Assembly (NCBI GenBank): GCA_023435745.1
Contig: JAEZMD010000016.1
Span: 1 to 64,000, forward strand
Length of the DNA stretch: 64,000 bases
Direction: 5' to 3'
From: Bacillota bacterium
GTDB lineage: Bacteria > Bacillota > Clostridia > Acetivibrionales > DTU013
This document shows positions 44,183-53,097 of the stretch, piece after piece. The number at the start of each line of letters is the position of its first letter. Position 1 is the stretch's first letter. The translations under genes and the position numbers were made by a program. The notes below the pieces were generated by a model that was not told the DNA's origin, did no database searches, and saw nothing but the letters and a program-made list of their open reading frames with translations.

Positions 44183-44222
44183 TTCATATCCTCCCAAGTT
44201 GTTTTAAAAAAGCTCGGAATTT

Positions 44223-44921
44223 CTACATCAATCCCTGCTCCTTAAAGCTTATGTACCTTCCATCCCCGATAACCACGTGGTCCAGGACTTTTATTCCTAA
44301 AATGCTGCCCGCATTAATCAGCCTCTGTGTTGTATCTATATCTTCCCTGCTCGGCTCCGGATCACCGCTGGGGTGGTTATGCACCAGCAATATCCCGCTG
44401 CATCCTGCCTTCACTGCTTCACTGAAAACCTCCCTTGGGTGAACAATCGATGAATTCAGACTCCCGACTGAAACATCCAGAACCTTTATAATGTGGTTCT
44501 TTGTATTCAGCAAAATTATCTTAAAGACTTCCTTCTTAAGGTGTCGCATTTCCTCCATCAACAGCGTACTGACCTCAACAGGCGATTTAATCGTCACCCG
44601 TCCGTTATTGATAATCGAAGCGGATACGCGCTTGGAAAGCTCCATTACCGCTTTGATCTGTAACGCTTTGACTCTTCCGATCCCCTTGGTCTTTTTCAGC
44701 TCTTCCACCGACAGATTGTGAAGGAATGCTATACCTCCGCTGTCATCTCCAAGAGAAAGAAGCCTTTGAGCCAGAGTAACTGAAGTTTCTTCCATGCTTC
44801 CCGTCCTGATGATAATAGCAAGCAGCTCAGCATTTGACAGTGTCTCTGGTCCATACTTCTCCAGCTTCTCATAAGGCCTCTCGCTTACAGGTATATCCTT
44901 CATTCTAAGTCTGTATTCCAT
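44223..44921 (-). CDS. radC: RadC family JAB/MPN-domain protein
   Basis: About 232 residues. An N-terminal helix-hairpin-helix region (TKGIGRVKALQIKAVMEL) is followed by the JAMM metal site HNHPSGDPEPSREDID. The function of RadC is unsettled; a role in DNA repair was proposed and later doubted. I place the start at 44921 (MEYRLRMKDIP) because GGGG precedes it and it fits family N-termini; the frame is open to 44972, where TATAAT overlaps the start region. Confidence 0.93.
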   Translation of the reverse strand: MEYRLRMKDIPVSERPYEKLEKYGPETLSNAELLAIIIRTGSMEETSVTLAQRLLSLGDDSGGIAFLHNLSVEELKKTKGIGRVKALQIKAVMELSKRVSASIINNGRVTIKSPVEVSTLLMEEMRHLKKEVFKIILLNTKNHIIKVLDVSVGSLNSSIVHPREVFSEAVKAGCSGILLVHNHPSGDPEPSREDIDTTQRLINAGSILGIKVLDHVVIGDGRYISFKEQGLM

Positions 44922-45031
44922 TTTGGTCAACCCCACATTTCTTAATAATCTGTAAAACATCACCTCTTTCATTATACTATTATTTTCTATTATTATCTAT
45001 AATTGGGAATTTTATTATTTCTTACATCATA

Positions 45032-45613
45032 TTACCCAAGAACACGCACACCGAATTCCTTCAGCATCATATATAGCTTCCTTAACGGGAGCCCGACAAC
45101 ATTGGAATAGCAGCCGTCGATGCCCTCCACCATAAGCGCGCCGCTTCCCTGAACTGCGTATGAGCCGGCTTTGCCGAAAGGTTCTCTTGAATTGATATAC
45201 GCCTCGATCTCCTCCGGCAGCAGTTGTGAAAACCTGACCCTGGTGACCTCATGTCCGATCCTTGCCGTCCCTTTGGCTGCATCGAGCAAAGCGATTCCGG
45301 TAATGACCTGATGCACACGTCCATTCAGCGCCGAAAGCATCCTTCGTGCGTCAGCCCGGTCAGCAGGCTTTCCAAACACCTCTCCTGCGCACACTACAAT
45401 GGTATCCGCGCCAAGTATCAGTCCTTTTCCGGTTTTTTCCGCAACTGCCGCCGCTTTCATATAAGCAAGCTGCTCTGCCTTCTGTTCCGGCATTCCGGAA
45501 AGCTCTGCATTTTCTTCATCCACATCAGCCGGCATGACGGTAAAAGGTATTCCCGCCTGGTTCAGCAGCTCTCTTCTCCTCGGTGAGGAAGAAGCAAGTA
45601 TGATAGCATCCAT
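45032..45613 (-). CDS. maf: Maf family nucleotide pyrophosphatase
   Basis: 193 residues. ILASSSPRRRELLNQAGI is the nucleotide-binding start, and GADTIVV and KPADRADARRML are conserved active-site blocks. Maf proteins hydrolyse dTTP, UTP and modified nucleotides to monophosphates and influence septum formation. It lies 59 bases or more upstream of the radC-mre-min genes, as in Bacillus. Confidence 0.95.
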   Translation of the reverse strand: MDAIILASSSPRRRELLNQAGIPFTVMPADVDEENAELSGMPEQKAEQLAYMKAAAVAEKTGKGLILGADTIVVCAGEVFGKPADRADARRMLSALNGRVHQVITGIALLDAAKGTARIGHEVTRVRFSQLLPEEIEAYINSREPFGKAGSYAVQGSGALMVEGIDGCYSNVVGLPLRKLYMMLKEFGVRVLG

Positions 45614-45716
45614 TCCGATTAATCAATCCTCGTGTCGTGACATTCGCTCAAAGGGTAAGTCCCTTCATCCTCATTTCTTATCTATTTTACCATAAAAATA
45701 AAAGGATATATATAAT

Positions 45717-45744
45717 AATATACCATGATTCATCATGGTATATT
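45717..45744. repeat. 28-bp near-perfect palindrome
   Basis: AATATACCATGAT (45717-45729), two central bases TC, then its exact complement (45732-45744). It is one of three consecutive hairpins in the maf-motB gap and could be a regulator binding site or a transcript hairpin. Confidence 0.5.
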
Positions 45745-45751
45745 TAGCAAT

Positions 45752-45794
45752 GTGCGTTTCGGCAATAAATTTCGCTAAGCCGAAAGTTTCGCAC
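45752..45794. repeat. interrupted stem-loop in the maf-motB gap
   Basis: GTGCG TTTCGGC (45752-45763) pairs with GCCGAAA (45779-45785) and CGCAC (45790-45794) with a 4-base bulge (GTTT) and a 15-base loop. 12 bp pair in total. Confidence 0.45.
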
Positions 45795-45815
45795 TGCGGG
45801 CTAATTCTGTCGGCA

Positions 45816-45852
45816 GGGTAAAATAACCTCACCTGTTGAGGTTATTTTACCC
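45816..45852 (-). terminator. terminator hairpin downstream of motAB
   Basis: Arms of 16 bp (45816-45831 and 45837-45852) are perfect inverted repeats with the 5-base loop CCTGT. On the minus strand the 3' arm contains TTATTTTACCC. It lies 49 bases after the motB stop and is the likely end of the motAB transcript, although the T-tract is inside rather than after the stem. Confidence 0.6.
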
Positions 45853-45901
45853 AAGTTATCTGTTATATAGGATTTATAATGCTTATCGCCGGAAAAGATC
45901 A

Positions 45902-46705
45902 TTACTTTAGAATAACAATATCAATCCTTCTGTTTTTCTGCCTGTTATACTCAGTGTCATTCGGCGCGATTGGCTTAAATTCAGCATTACCGGCAGCAGT
46001 AAGATGCTCTTCCTTCATGCCGGATTTTTCCACAAAAAACCGCACCACATTGGTCGCTCTTTTGGTCGACAACTCCCAGTTTGAAGGGTATAATGCCGTG
46101 TGGATCGGACGGTCGTCCGCATGTCCCTGGACCAATATTTCCGTATCCAGTGTTTTCAATATCTGACCCATTTTTTCCACAATCGGTATTACAGTAGACT
46201 TCATATCCGCACTTCCGGAATCGAATAAAATAATAGAATCCATCCTTAAAATGATTCTGCTCTCTTCTTCTATGACCTCAATGTTCTCATTCAATCCCAT
46301 CTGATCGATCAATTCCTGTATATTTACCTTTGCAATCTTAATCGTCTCCAACCTATTGGCTGCATCACCAGCCATCTCATCCAGTTCTTCCTCGCCGATA
46401 TTACCGCTCCCGTCTTCCTCATTTTCTCCGGATGTATTTTCCAAACCATCCAGGATCTGTTCTCCATCCTCAAACGGAGTAATACTGATCATGGAATCAG
46501 CATTATTTGTCTCCATAATGCCATTGCCACCCGAAAAAGCGGAGCGCAGCGACAACGCCACTTCCTCAAATTTCTGCTTGTCAACGATAGCCATGGAAAA
46601 AAGCAGAATAAAGAAACAAAGAAGCAATGTGACGAGGTCACTATAAGTGGTCAGCCACGACCCTCCTCCTCCGGTATCCGCCGGAGCGCGTCTCTTCCTG
46701 GCCAT
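45902..46705 (-). CDS. motB: flagellar stator protein MotB
   Basis: 267 residues. A basic N-terminus (MARKRRAPAD) is followed by one membrane helix with the ion-binding aspartate in TTYSDLVTLLLCFF. An acidic plug/linker region (about 80-125) precedes a C-terminal OmpA-like peptidoglycan-binding domain with LVQGHADDRPIHTALYPSNWELS (core GHADDRPI). It starts 14 bases after motA. Whether it uses protons or sodium cannot be told here. Confidence 0.95.
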   Translation of the reverse strand: MARKRRAPADTGGGGSWLTTYSDLVTLLLCFFILLFSMAIVDKQKFEEVALSLRSAFSGGNGIMETNNADSMISITPFEDGEQILDGLENTSGENEEDGSGNIGEEELDEMAGDAANRLETIKIAKVNIQELIDQMGLNENIEVIEEESRIILRMDSIILFDSGSADMKSTVIPIVEKMGQILKTLDTEILVQGHADDRPIHTALYPSNWELSTKRATNVVRFFVEKSGMKEEHLTAAGNAEFKPIAPNDTEYNRQKNRRIDIVILK

Positions 46706-46719
46706 CTAAATCACCCCCG

Positions 46720-47532
46720 TCATGCAGACACCGGCCTATTGGTATCCTCCGCCTCATCCGCTTCTTTTTTCTCTCCGGCCATTCTTTCTTCAGGACTTAA
46801 ATATATCCTGAGTTTCTGTTCGAGCATCTTGGGATTTTCACCGGCCTGGATCGATATGACGGCCTCTGCGATCATCTCCATCTGATGGACCTCTTCATCG
46901 CTTTTCATCTTCAGCTTTCCTGCCATTGGGATACAGACGAAATTCGAAAGTATACTGCCGTAAAAGGTGGTGACCAAAGCGACTGACATGGATGGTCCAA
47001 TCTGCGACGGATCATCCAGCTTCAGCAGCAGGTTGATCAGACCAAGCAGCGTACCGATCATGCCCCATGCGGGAAATATTGCGCCCATCATGTTAAATAT
47101 TGCTATGCCCTTGCCATGCCGTGATTGCATGTTTTCTATTTCCGTATCCATAAAATCCTGTATGGTCTCGGACTCGATCCCATCGACCACCAGTTGAAGA
47201 GATTGTTTAATAAATGGATCTTCCATTTCCTCCAGTTCAGGTTCGATTGACAAAAGCCCTTCCCTTCTTGTCTTTTCTGAAAGCTTCACCATCTCGGCAA
47301 TGGTATCAGAGGCCGAGGATTGTTTGTCGGTGAAAACATGCATCGCCACTTTAAATACACTCAGGACATCCTTAAGTCTGAAATTGATCAAAGTGGAACA
47401 AAGTCCGCCTCCAACCGTTATGAAGACCGATGGTAAATCAATATAAGAATCAATTAATCCATCACCGATCAGAATAGAAATAACCATGCAGGCAATTCCG
47501 GCCAATAGGCCAATAATCGTACCTAAATCCAT
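46720..47532 (-). CDS. motA: flagellar stator protein MotA
   Basis: 270 residues, four membrane helices. The N-terminus MDLGTIIGLLAGIACMV and the block FPAWGMIGTLLGLINLL (with the conserved proline before helix 3) identify it, and the cytoplasmic loop has the charged KTRREGLLSIEPELE motif. No other flagellar gene is in the window. A weak TCCGATAA box lies upstream (47617-47624) but without a matching sigma-D -35. Confidence 0.95.
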   Translation of the reverse strand: MDLGTIIGLLAGIACMVISILIGDGLIDSYIDLPSVFITVGGGLCSTLINFRLKDVLSVFKVAMHVFTDKQSSASDTIAEMVKLSEKTRREGLLSIEPELEEMEDPFIKQSLQLVVDGIESETIQDFMDTEIENMQSRHGKGIAIFNMMGAIFPAWGMIGTLLGLINLLLKLDDPSQIGPSMSVALVTTFYGSILSNFVCIPMAGKLKMKSDEEVHQMEMIAEAVISIQAGENPKMLEQKLRIYLSPEERMAGEKKEADEAEDTNRPVSA

Positions 47533-47663
47533 ATCTCTTCATCCTTTGCACATATCAAGACATAATAATAACGACTATATCGCATTATTCCGCTTTTTTC
47601 AACAATTCTAAATATGTTATCGGATAAAGTCGGAGTTTGCATAATGATGTTTTTATAAAAAGA

Positions 47664-48947
47664 TTATGAAAGAATTCCGCTGGCAAATGCTCTTGCCATG
47701 GGAATTTCAAGAGGCTTGACGGCCAATTTGATTTTCAGTTTTCCAAACTCCCTGCCCATTCTTTTATAAAAGCTCTTCAGGTACTTAAAACTAAGCGGGG
47801 AGTACTCCTCCAGCGTTCTGAGCCAGTCCCTGCCGTACATATCTCTATTGCAGGCAACAGCACCCATCGCCAGGATCAGAATGCTGTCTTTGATCAATCG
47901 CTTTAGTTCCAGCGCTTCCCGGGAACAAAAGCACTTGTCATCATCAAGAATACAGGCCACAAAGTTGATCAATCTGTTCGTCAGGTTCTCCGCCGAGGCC
48001 TTTGCATTCGGTCCGGAAAAAACAGTGATATGCCCCTTATCTCTGTCATCATCGGCATCCTGCAGATCGTCAATGAACTGCAGCATTACCCCGAAGCCAA
48101 AGATAAATGAGGCTTCCTGCTCGGATAACCCGCCCCTTACCAGGCAGCCGTCCGCCAGGACAGAACAGCCGCCCTTCTCGATACTGATATCCAGTATGTC
48201 AGGGCAAGGCTCATTGCTGTAAGCCGACTGCAGTAAGCTTTTCTCCTGTGCTGTCTGGATTCCGAGCAAGCTTTCGTATACCATCGGAAAACTGCTGCGC
48301 GAATACTGACCTTCTATCATCCGGACAAGCCGGAACAGCCTTTCCTCCAGCAGCGATGCAGCCAGTATATCTGCGCCTGCCAGTCTTCTTTCAAAATTTT
48401 GATTTGTCTGCTCTTTTTCTTTTTCAGATACAGACAAGGCATCCAGATAATTATCCGTATATGGGTACAGCATGCTGTACGCAAATATGGATGGTGTCAA
48501 TTCGACCTTCATGCCCATCAGCTTCTGAATACAGTTCATTATCCATGTGTTCCTCAGGGATTGAAAAATATCTTCCAGCTTAAAGTTGGCGTCAAACTCA
48601 CGAGCCCAGGAAATAAAACCGGAGGTCACATTACAAAAGCCATTCTCCAGCAGCATTTTCATGCTGCTGCCCTCAAGCTCCAGGATATCCACTCCGCATC
48701 CGTAAACAAGCCTTTTTAGTTCAGACCCCCACCTGACGGAATTTTCCGTGCTCTTTCCGGAAAACCCCCTGATCAGCCGGATCATCCCGTCGGCAAAGCT
48801 GTTCATCTCAGCCTCTTTATTTCTGCGCTGATCGGCAGTATAACATGCCCGAAACGCTGGAAGCGTATCGGGCGTGTTTTGCCATATCTTCGTATACTTC
48901 TCCTTCAGTTCACCTATCAACTGCCCGGAATCTGAACGTTTTATCAT
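47664..48947 (-). CDS. class I isoprenoid-biosynthesis-type enzyme, function unknown
   Basis: 427 residues, predicted all-helical. It has two aspartate-rich stretches in the positions expected of a trans-prenyltransferase or class I terpene synthase: YTDNYLDA at 163-170 and DDLQDADDDRDKG at 293-305, the second being a convincing metal/diphosphate motif. It is longer than polyprenyl synthases (about 300-350) and does not carry a typical first DDxxD region. It follows the PspC gene by 29 bases and the flippase-like and Asp23 genes before that, so an envelope-related lipid substrate is inferred. It may belong to the uncharacterised clostridial 'class 1 isoprenoid biosynthesis enzyme' group. Confidence 0.7.
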   Translation of the reverse strand: MIKRSDSGQLIGELKEKYTKIWQNTPDTLPAFRACYTADQRRNKEAEMNSFADGMIRLIRGFSGKSTENSVRWGSELKRLVYGCGVDILELEGSSMKMLLENGFCNVTSGFISWAREFDANFKLEDIFQSLRNTWIMNCIQKLMGMKVELTPSIFAYSMLYPYTDNYLDALSVSEKEKEQTNQNFERRLAGADILAASLLEERLFRLVRMIEGQYSRSSFPMVYESLLGIQTAQEKSLLQSAYSNEPCPDILDISIEKGGCSVLADGCLVRGGLSEQEASFIFGFGVMLQFIDDLQDADDDRDKGHITVFSGPNAKASAENLTNRLINFVACILDDDKCFCSREALELKRLIKDSILILAMGAVACNRDMYGRDWLRTLEEYSPLSFKYLKSFYKRMGREFGKLKIKLAVKPLEIPMARAFASGILS

Positions 48948-48976
48948 CTCTACCCCGCCGACCTGTAATTATTCTC

Positions 48977-49429
48977 CTATCTTCTTCCCCGCAGAACGAA
49001 AATTCCGCCGATCACTATCAGCAGCAGGGGCACCATGACCTTCATGTCAAAGAATCCCGGCATAAACTGCTTGCCCAGAAACAGGATCCCAAGGCCAAGA
49101 AGGATTGCGCCGATGACTACCCTGTTCTTCTCCGCCGGATATTTCGCCGGACGGCCCCAATCTTCGGCGTCCTTATTGAATTCGCTTTCAAAATCCGTTT
49201 TGGTTTGGGTCTCTGCTCCGGTATTCCACCGGCTTTCATCCGGTGTATATCCCTTGTCTTCCGGCATGATCAATGCCGCAGCAAGGTACAAAATGAACCC
49301 GGCGCCCGTGAAAACAGCCAGAATGCATATGATCCTGATAAGTGTAACATCTATCCGCAAGTATTCCGACAATCCGCCGCATACTCCGAATAGTACCTTA
49401 TTCTTTTTCGAGCGATGTAATCTATCCAT
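48977..49429 (-). CDS. PspC domain membrane protein
   Basis: About 150 residues. The N-terminal PspC domain reads RLHRSKKNKVLFGVCGGLSEYL (core VLFGVCGGLSEYL) with one helix; two more helices near the C-terminus (about 100-148) form a DUF5668-like pair ending in VLRGRR. PspC proteins report or buffer membrane stress. The start at 49429 has AAGGAG 8 bases upstream; an in-frame ATG at 49453 has none. Confidence 0.9.
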   Translation of the reverse strand: MDRLHRSKKNKVLFGVCGGLSEYLRIDVTLIRIICILAVFTGAGFILYLAAALIMPEDKGYTPDESRWNTGAETQTKTDFESEFNKDAEDWGRPAKYPAEKNRVVIGAILLGLGILFLGKQFMPGFFDMKVMVPLLLIVIGGIFVLRGRR

Positions 49430-49496
49430 ATTTATTACTCCTTTTTCCTGCATAAATGTGTTTACACAAGATAATACGCAGTCCGGACAATAATGT

Positions 49497-50534
49497 CTAA
49501 TAATCTGATAACTTTTTCATTGTTTCCCTTTTCAGCGGCTTTTCAGGCGCCAGCACAGTAAACAGTCCTCCAAACAAGACCGACGGGTAATAGGTAAGAA
49601 GTCTGTAAATCAGGATCACCGGTATAATATAGTCTTTTCGGAAAAACATCCCGAAGAACAAATAGCTTATCCCTTCAACTCCGCCTGTGGCGCCCGGGGT
49701 CGGAACCAGCAGTGAAATCAGCATGATCATGGACTGCGCCGCAACCACCTCAGGCAATGCGACTCTTTGGGATTCTACCGCAAGCTGTATAAAAAAGGTT
49801 ACGGCAAAAATAAATGTAAATTGCAATATCTGTACTACCGGCAGCGTTAAGAGGGATTTGCGGTCTTTTTTCAGGATCACCGCACCCTCTCTGAAGCTTG
49901 TCACCTCGCAGTTGATTTTATTTTCAATAGCGGTTCTGTTTTTGATCAGCTTTATTTTCTCCAGCAGCCCGCAAAAAAACATTATTACTTTTTTTGCTGC
50001 CTGTGCTTTATACAAAAGCAATATTGTAAAGGCTAAAAAAGCTGCGTTCAGCACAAGACCGGCTACAAAGAAATAATTGAACTGAGGTATTCTCGCTGTA
50101 AAAACAGCACCATAAAACAAGTATGCCGCTATAGCATATAGTACGATAATTAATTCGTGTAAAATAGTCTTCACTGCAAAAATGGAGGCGGCAACGCCCG
50201 GTTGGAGACCATCTTTTACCATTATATAGGCTTGTACCGGCTCGCCGCCCCCTGCAAATGGCGTAATCGAATGAAAAAACTGCCCGATCATGGTAACCTT
50301 AATCGAGTCACTCATCCTTTGCCCTTTATGCATGGTGGCCGTTATGATCTGCAGTATGACCGCATCCAGCAGCCAGTAAGCAGCCATACAGCCAAAACCG
50401 ACAGCCAGCCAGCCTATCTTTGCATTTGTAGCAATGTGCGTCAATGCATCAAAACTGTCCGTAAAAAAGATCAGTATTATAAGCAGAAATGCCGAAGACA
50501 ACACAACAAACGTCTTAAACAGAATTTTTTTCAT
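49497..50534 (-). CDS. UPF0104/lysylphosphatidylglycerol synthase TM-domain (flippase-like) protein
   Basis: About 345 residues with eight or so membrane helices. FHSITPFAGGGEPVQAYIM (core TPFAGGGEPVQAY) and LVPTPGATGGVEGI are the two hallmark motifs of this family, which includes the flippase part of MprF. No synthase domain is attached, so transport of a lipid or lipid-linked compound is the inferred role. The start at 50534 follows GGGTGG; the frame runs to 50588 but would overlap the Asp23 gene. Confidence 0.88.
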   Translation of the reverse strand: MKKILFKTFVVLSSAFLLIILIFFTDSFDALTHIATNAKIGWLAVGFGCMAAYWLLDAVILQIITATMHKGQRMSDSIKVTMIGQFFHSITPFAGGGEPVQAYIMVKDGLQPGVAASIFAVKTILHELIIVLYAIAAYLFYGAVFTARIPQFNYFFVAGLVLNAAFLAFTILLLYKAQAAKKVIMFFCGLLEKIKLIKNRTAIENKINCEVTSFREGAVILKKDRKSLLTLPVVQILQFTFIFAVTFFIQLAVESQRVALPEVVAAQSMIMLISLLVPTPGATGGVEGISYLFFGMFFRKDYIIPVILIYRLLTYYPSVLFGGLFTVLAPEKPLKRETMKKLSDY

Positions 50535-50562
50535 TCCACCCGGCCCATCTGATTTCCAGAGG

Positions 50563-50967
50563 TTATGCCTGAGGAGAAAGCTCGTCAATAACTTCCACTT
50601 TTCCGTTTTCTTTACTCAAGCTGACACCCAACACGCTCACATTGACATTCAAAACCTCGAGTCCGGTCATTTCCTGAACTGCCTTACGCACACGATCCTG
50701 CATATCGCGCGCAACCTCATGGATTTTGCAGCCGTACTGCATGACGACAGCCAGATCGATATTGACCTGATTTTCTTTCATTTCTACTTTTATGCCTTTG
50801 CTGGGAGCCTTTTTGCCAAGCATTCCTACAATGCCATCTACGAAACTGCCGCCCATTGCTGCGACATTTTCATTTCCTGACGCTGCTATTCCTGCTATCG
50901 TCGCAATAACTTCCTCAGAAATTTTGATTTTATCCTCTCGTATTTGTTCTTTTGCTATTTCATTCAT
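50563..50967 (-). CDS. Asp23/Gls24 family envelope stress protein
   Basis: 134 residues. KISEEVIATIAGIAASGNENVAAMGG (core EEVIATIAGIAASG) and VNIDLAVVMQYGCKIHEVARDMQ (core VVMQYGCKIHEVA) are the family blocks. Asp23 proteins sit at the cytoplasmic membrane face and influence envelope homeostasis. It heads the group with the flippase-like, PspC and isoprenoid-type genes. Confidence 0.92.
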   Translation of the reverse strand: MNEIAKEQIREDKIKISEEVIATIAGIAASGNENVAAMGGSFVDGIVGMLGKKAPSKGIKVEMKENQVNIDLAVVMQYGCKIHEVARDMQDRVRKAVQEMTGLEVLNVNVSVLGVSLSKENGKVEVIDELSPQA

Positions 50968-51011
50968 AATATACGGCCTCCATTTCTATTTGTTTAATAA
51001 TTTGTTAAATT

Positions 51012-52403
51012 TTAAAACTCCGCCGATTTTGTTGTCCTCGGGAATGGGATTACGTCTCTGATATTGGCCATACCCGTCAGATACATCACAACTCGTTCAA
51101 AGCCGAGGCCAAAGCCCGCATGTTTCGTGCCGCCGTACTTTCTAAGATCCATATACCACCAGTAATCCTTCTCATCAAGGCACATCTCCTCCATACGGGC
51201 CGAAAGCAGATCGAAGCGTTCCTCTCTCTGGCTCCCGCCAATGATCTCTCCGACTCCGGGTACAAGCAGATCCATGGCTGCAACTGTCTTTCCGTCATCA
51301 TTCGCCCTCATGTAAAAAGCCTTGATTTCCTTCGGATAATCTGTGACAAAAACCGGTTTTTTAAACGTCTTTTCCGTCAAAAACCTTTCATGCTCGGTTT
51401 GCAGGTCGCTCCCCCACTTCACAGGGTAATCGAAACCGGCATTTTCCTTTTCCAGTATCTCGATCGCCTCCGTATAAGTAACATGCGCAAAATCAGAATG
51501 CAGCACATTATTGAGTCTATCCAGCAGCGTGTTGTCAACAAATGCGTTGAAAAACTCCATCTCTTCGGGTACATGCTCAAGGCAATAGCTTATAAGATAT
51601 TTCATCATATCCTCGGCCAATGCCATATCTTCCTGCAGTCCGGCAAATGCAATCTCGGGCTCTATCATCCAGAACTCCGCAGCGTGTCTTGCCGTGTTTG
51701 AGTTTTCGGCACGGAACGTCGGTCCAAAGGTATAGACCTGCCCGAAGGCCATGCAATAGGCTTCTGCTGAAAGCTGTCCGCTTACCGTAAGGCTGGTTTC
51801 CTTTCCAAAAAAGTCCTCTTTATAATCGATATTACCATTTTCATCCCTTGGAATCTGATCAGGATCAAAGGTGCTCACCCTGAACATCTCCCCTGCGCCC
51901 TCACAATCACTTCCGGTAATGATGGGCGTATGTACATAGACAAAGCCCCTCTCCCGGAAAAAGCTGTGGATGGCATAGGATAAAGCGCTCCTGAGTCTGA
52001 ATACTGCGGAAAATGTATTTGTCCTTGGCCTCAGATGCGCAATGGTACGCAGGAACTCAAAGGAATGCCGCTTTTTCTGCAGGGGATAATCCGGTGCGCA
52101 AAGCCCTTCAATATCAATAGTTGAAGCCTTCAGCTCAAATGCCTGTTTTGCTCCGGGCGTCTCCACCAGTTCGCCCTGAACCCTTATAGAAGAGCCCTGG
52201 GGCAGCTTTGCAATTTCTCTGAAATTATTTATAACTCCCTCCTCAAAAACAATTTGCAGGTTTTTGAAAAAGGAACCGTCATTCAATTCAATAAAGCCAA
52301 AGGTTTTGGAATCCCTGATCGTTCTGACCCAGCCGGCAAGTTCGATCTGCCGGCCATAATAGCGCCCGCTCTCCCTGTATAATTGCTTAATGCTTGCTTT
52401 CAC
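51012..52403 (-). CDS. asnS: asparaginyl-tRNA synthetase
   Basis: 463 residues. An OB-fold anticodon-binding domain (VELAGWVRTIRDSK-like start IELAGWVRTIRDSKTFGFIELNDG, core GWVRTIRDSKTFGF) is followed by a class II catalytic domain. Motif 2 is TFRAENSNTARHAAEFWMIEPE (core FRAENSNTARH) and motif 3 GFGLGFERVVMYLTG. The start is a GTG behind GGAGG. No T-box leader fits in the short upstream region. Confidence 0.97.
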   Translation of the reverse strand: MKASIKQLYRESGRYYGRQIELAGWVRTIRDSKTFGFIELNDGSFFKNLQIVFEEGVINNFREIAKLPQGSSIRVQGELVETPGAKQAFELKASTIDIEGLCAPDYPLQKKRHSFEFLRTIAHLRPRTNTFSAVFRLRSALSYAIHSFFRERGFVYVHTPIITGSDCEGAGEMFRVSTFDPDQIPRDENGNIDYKEDFFGKETSLTVSGQLSAEAYCMAFGQVYTFGPTFRAENSNTARHAAEFWMIEPEIAFAGLQEDMALAEDMMKYLISYCLEHVPEEMEFFNAFVDNTLLDRLNNVLHSDFAHVTYTEAIEILEKENAGFDYPVKWGSDLQTEHERFLTEKTFKKPVFVTDYPKEIKAFYMRANDDGKTVAAMDLLVPGVGEIIGGSQREERFDLLSARMEEMCLDEKDYWWYMDLRKYGGTKHAGFGLGFERVVMYLTGMANIRDVIPFPRTTKSAEF

Positions 52404-52466
52404 GCACTATTCCTCCTCAATATAGTATTGCTTCAATCATTCTTTCACATTATAACATAAATATTA

Positions 52467-52495
52467 TTGTTTAAAAACGCGCTATTAAGTATAAT
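52467..52495 (+). promoter_or_regulatory. promoter candidate giving a leaderless phosphoesterase mRNA
   Basis: TTGTTT (52467-52472), 17 bases, TATAAT (52490-52495). The GTG start codon at 52504 begins 9 bases after the -10 box, at or next to the expected transcription start, and no Shine-Dalgarno sequence is present. Confidence 0.5.
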
Positions 52496-52503
52496 ATTAA
52501 CTT

Positions 52504-53097
52504 GTGAAGATATTATTGGTTTCAGATCGTGAAGAATCTTATATATGGGATTATTTTGACCGGGAGCGCTTTAAGGATATAGAGCTTGTTTTGTCGTGCG
52601 GCGACTTGAAGGCTGAATACCTGTCTTTTTTGGTGACAATGATTCATGTGCCTCTTTTTTATGTGCCCGGAAACCACAATAAGTCTTATCTCACTAAACC
52701 CCCTGAAGGGTGTGTCAGTGCGGATGATACAATCCTGACCTGCAACGGTGTCAGAATCCTTGGTCTTGGCGGTTGTAAATGCTACAACAACCAGCCTTAC
52801 CAGTATACAGAGGAAGAGATGGCAAAAAGGGTTCGGAAGCTGCGTCATAAGATCCGAAAAAATAAAGGCTTCGACATCCTGCTTACACACGCGCCCGCGC
52901 TGGGTCTGGGCGATGGTGATGATCCCGCCCATCAAGGCTTTCAAAGTTTTGTCGACTTACTTGACGGACAGTCCCCCAGGTATTTCTTTCATGGACATCA
53001 GCATCTGAATTACAAACGTCAGTCCAGAACGATGCAATATAAGGACACCACCATCGTCAATGCTTTCGGCTACCATATCATCGATTGTAAGTTCTGA
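52504..53097 (+). CDS. metallophosphoesterase family protein
   Basis: 197 residues, calcineurin-like fold. Metal motifs are SDREE (residues 7-11), GD at 33-34, GNHN at 56-59, LTHAP and GHQH. The first motif is normally DxH; here the histidine is glutamate (D8-R-E10), as in some clostridial relatives with a similar SDxEE start. A cyclic or other phosphodiester is the likely substrate type. The start is a GTG without a Shine-Dalgarno site. It diverges from asnS and overlaps the convergent BMP-family gene by 28 bases. Confidence 0.85.
   Translation: MKILLVSDREESYIWDYFDRERFKDIELVLSCGDLKAEYLSFLVTMIHVPLFYVPGNHNKSYLTKPPEGCVSADDTILTCNGVRILGLGGCKCYNNQPYQYTEEEMAKRVRKLRHKIRKNKGFDILLTHAPALGLGDGDDPAHQGFQSFVDLLDGQSPRYFFHGHQHLNYKRQSRTMQYKDTTIVNAFGYHIIDCKF

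Noticed and set aside
47617..47624. TCCGATAA on the minus strand upstream of motA as a sigma-D promoter
   Set aside because: The -10 fits 7 of 8 positions, but no TAAA lies 14-16 bases upstream.
51012..52500. T-box leader for asnS
   Set aside because: Only about 50 bases lie between the -10 candidate and the start codon, and no specifier stem or T-box sequence is present.
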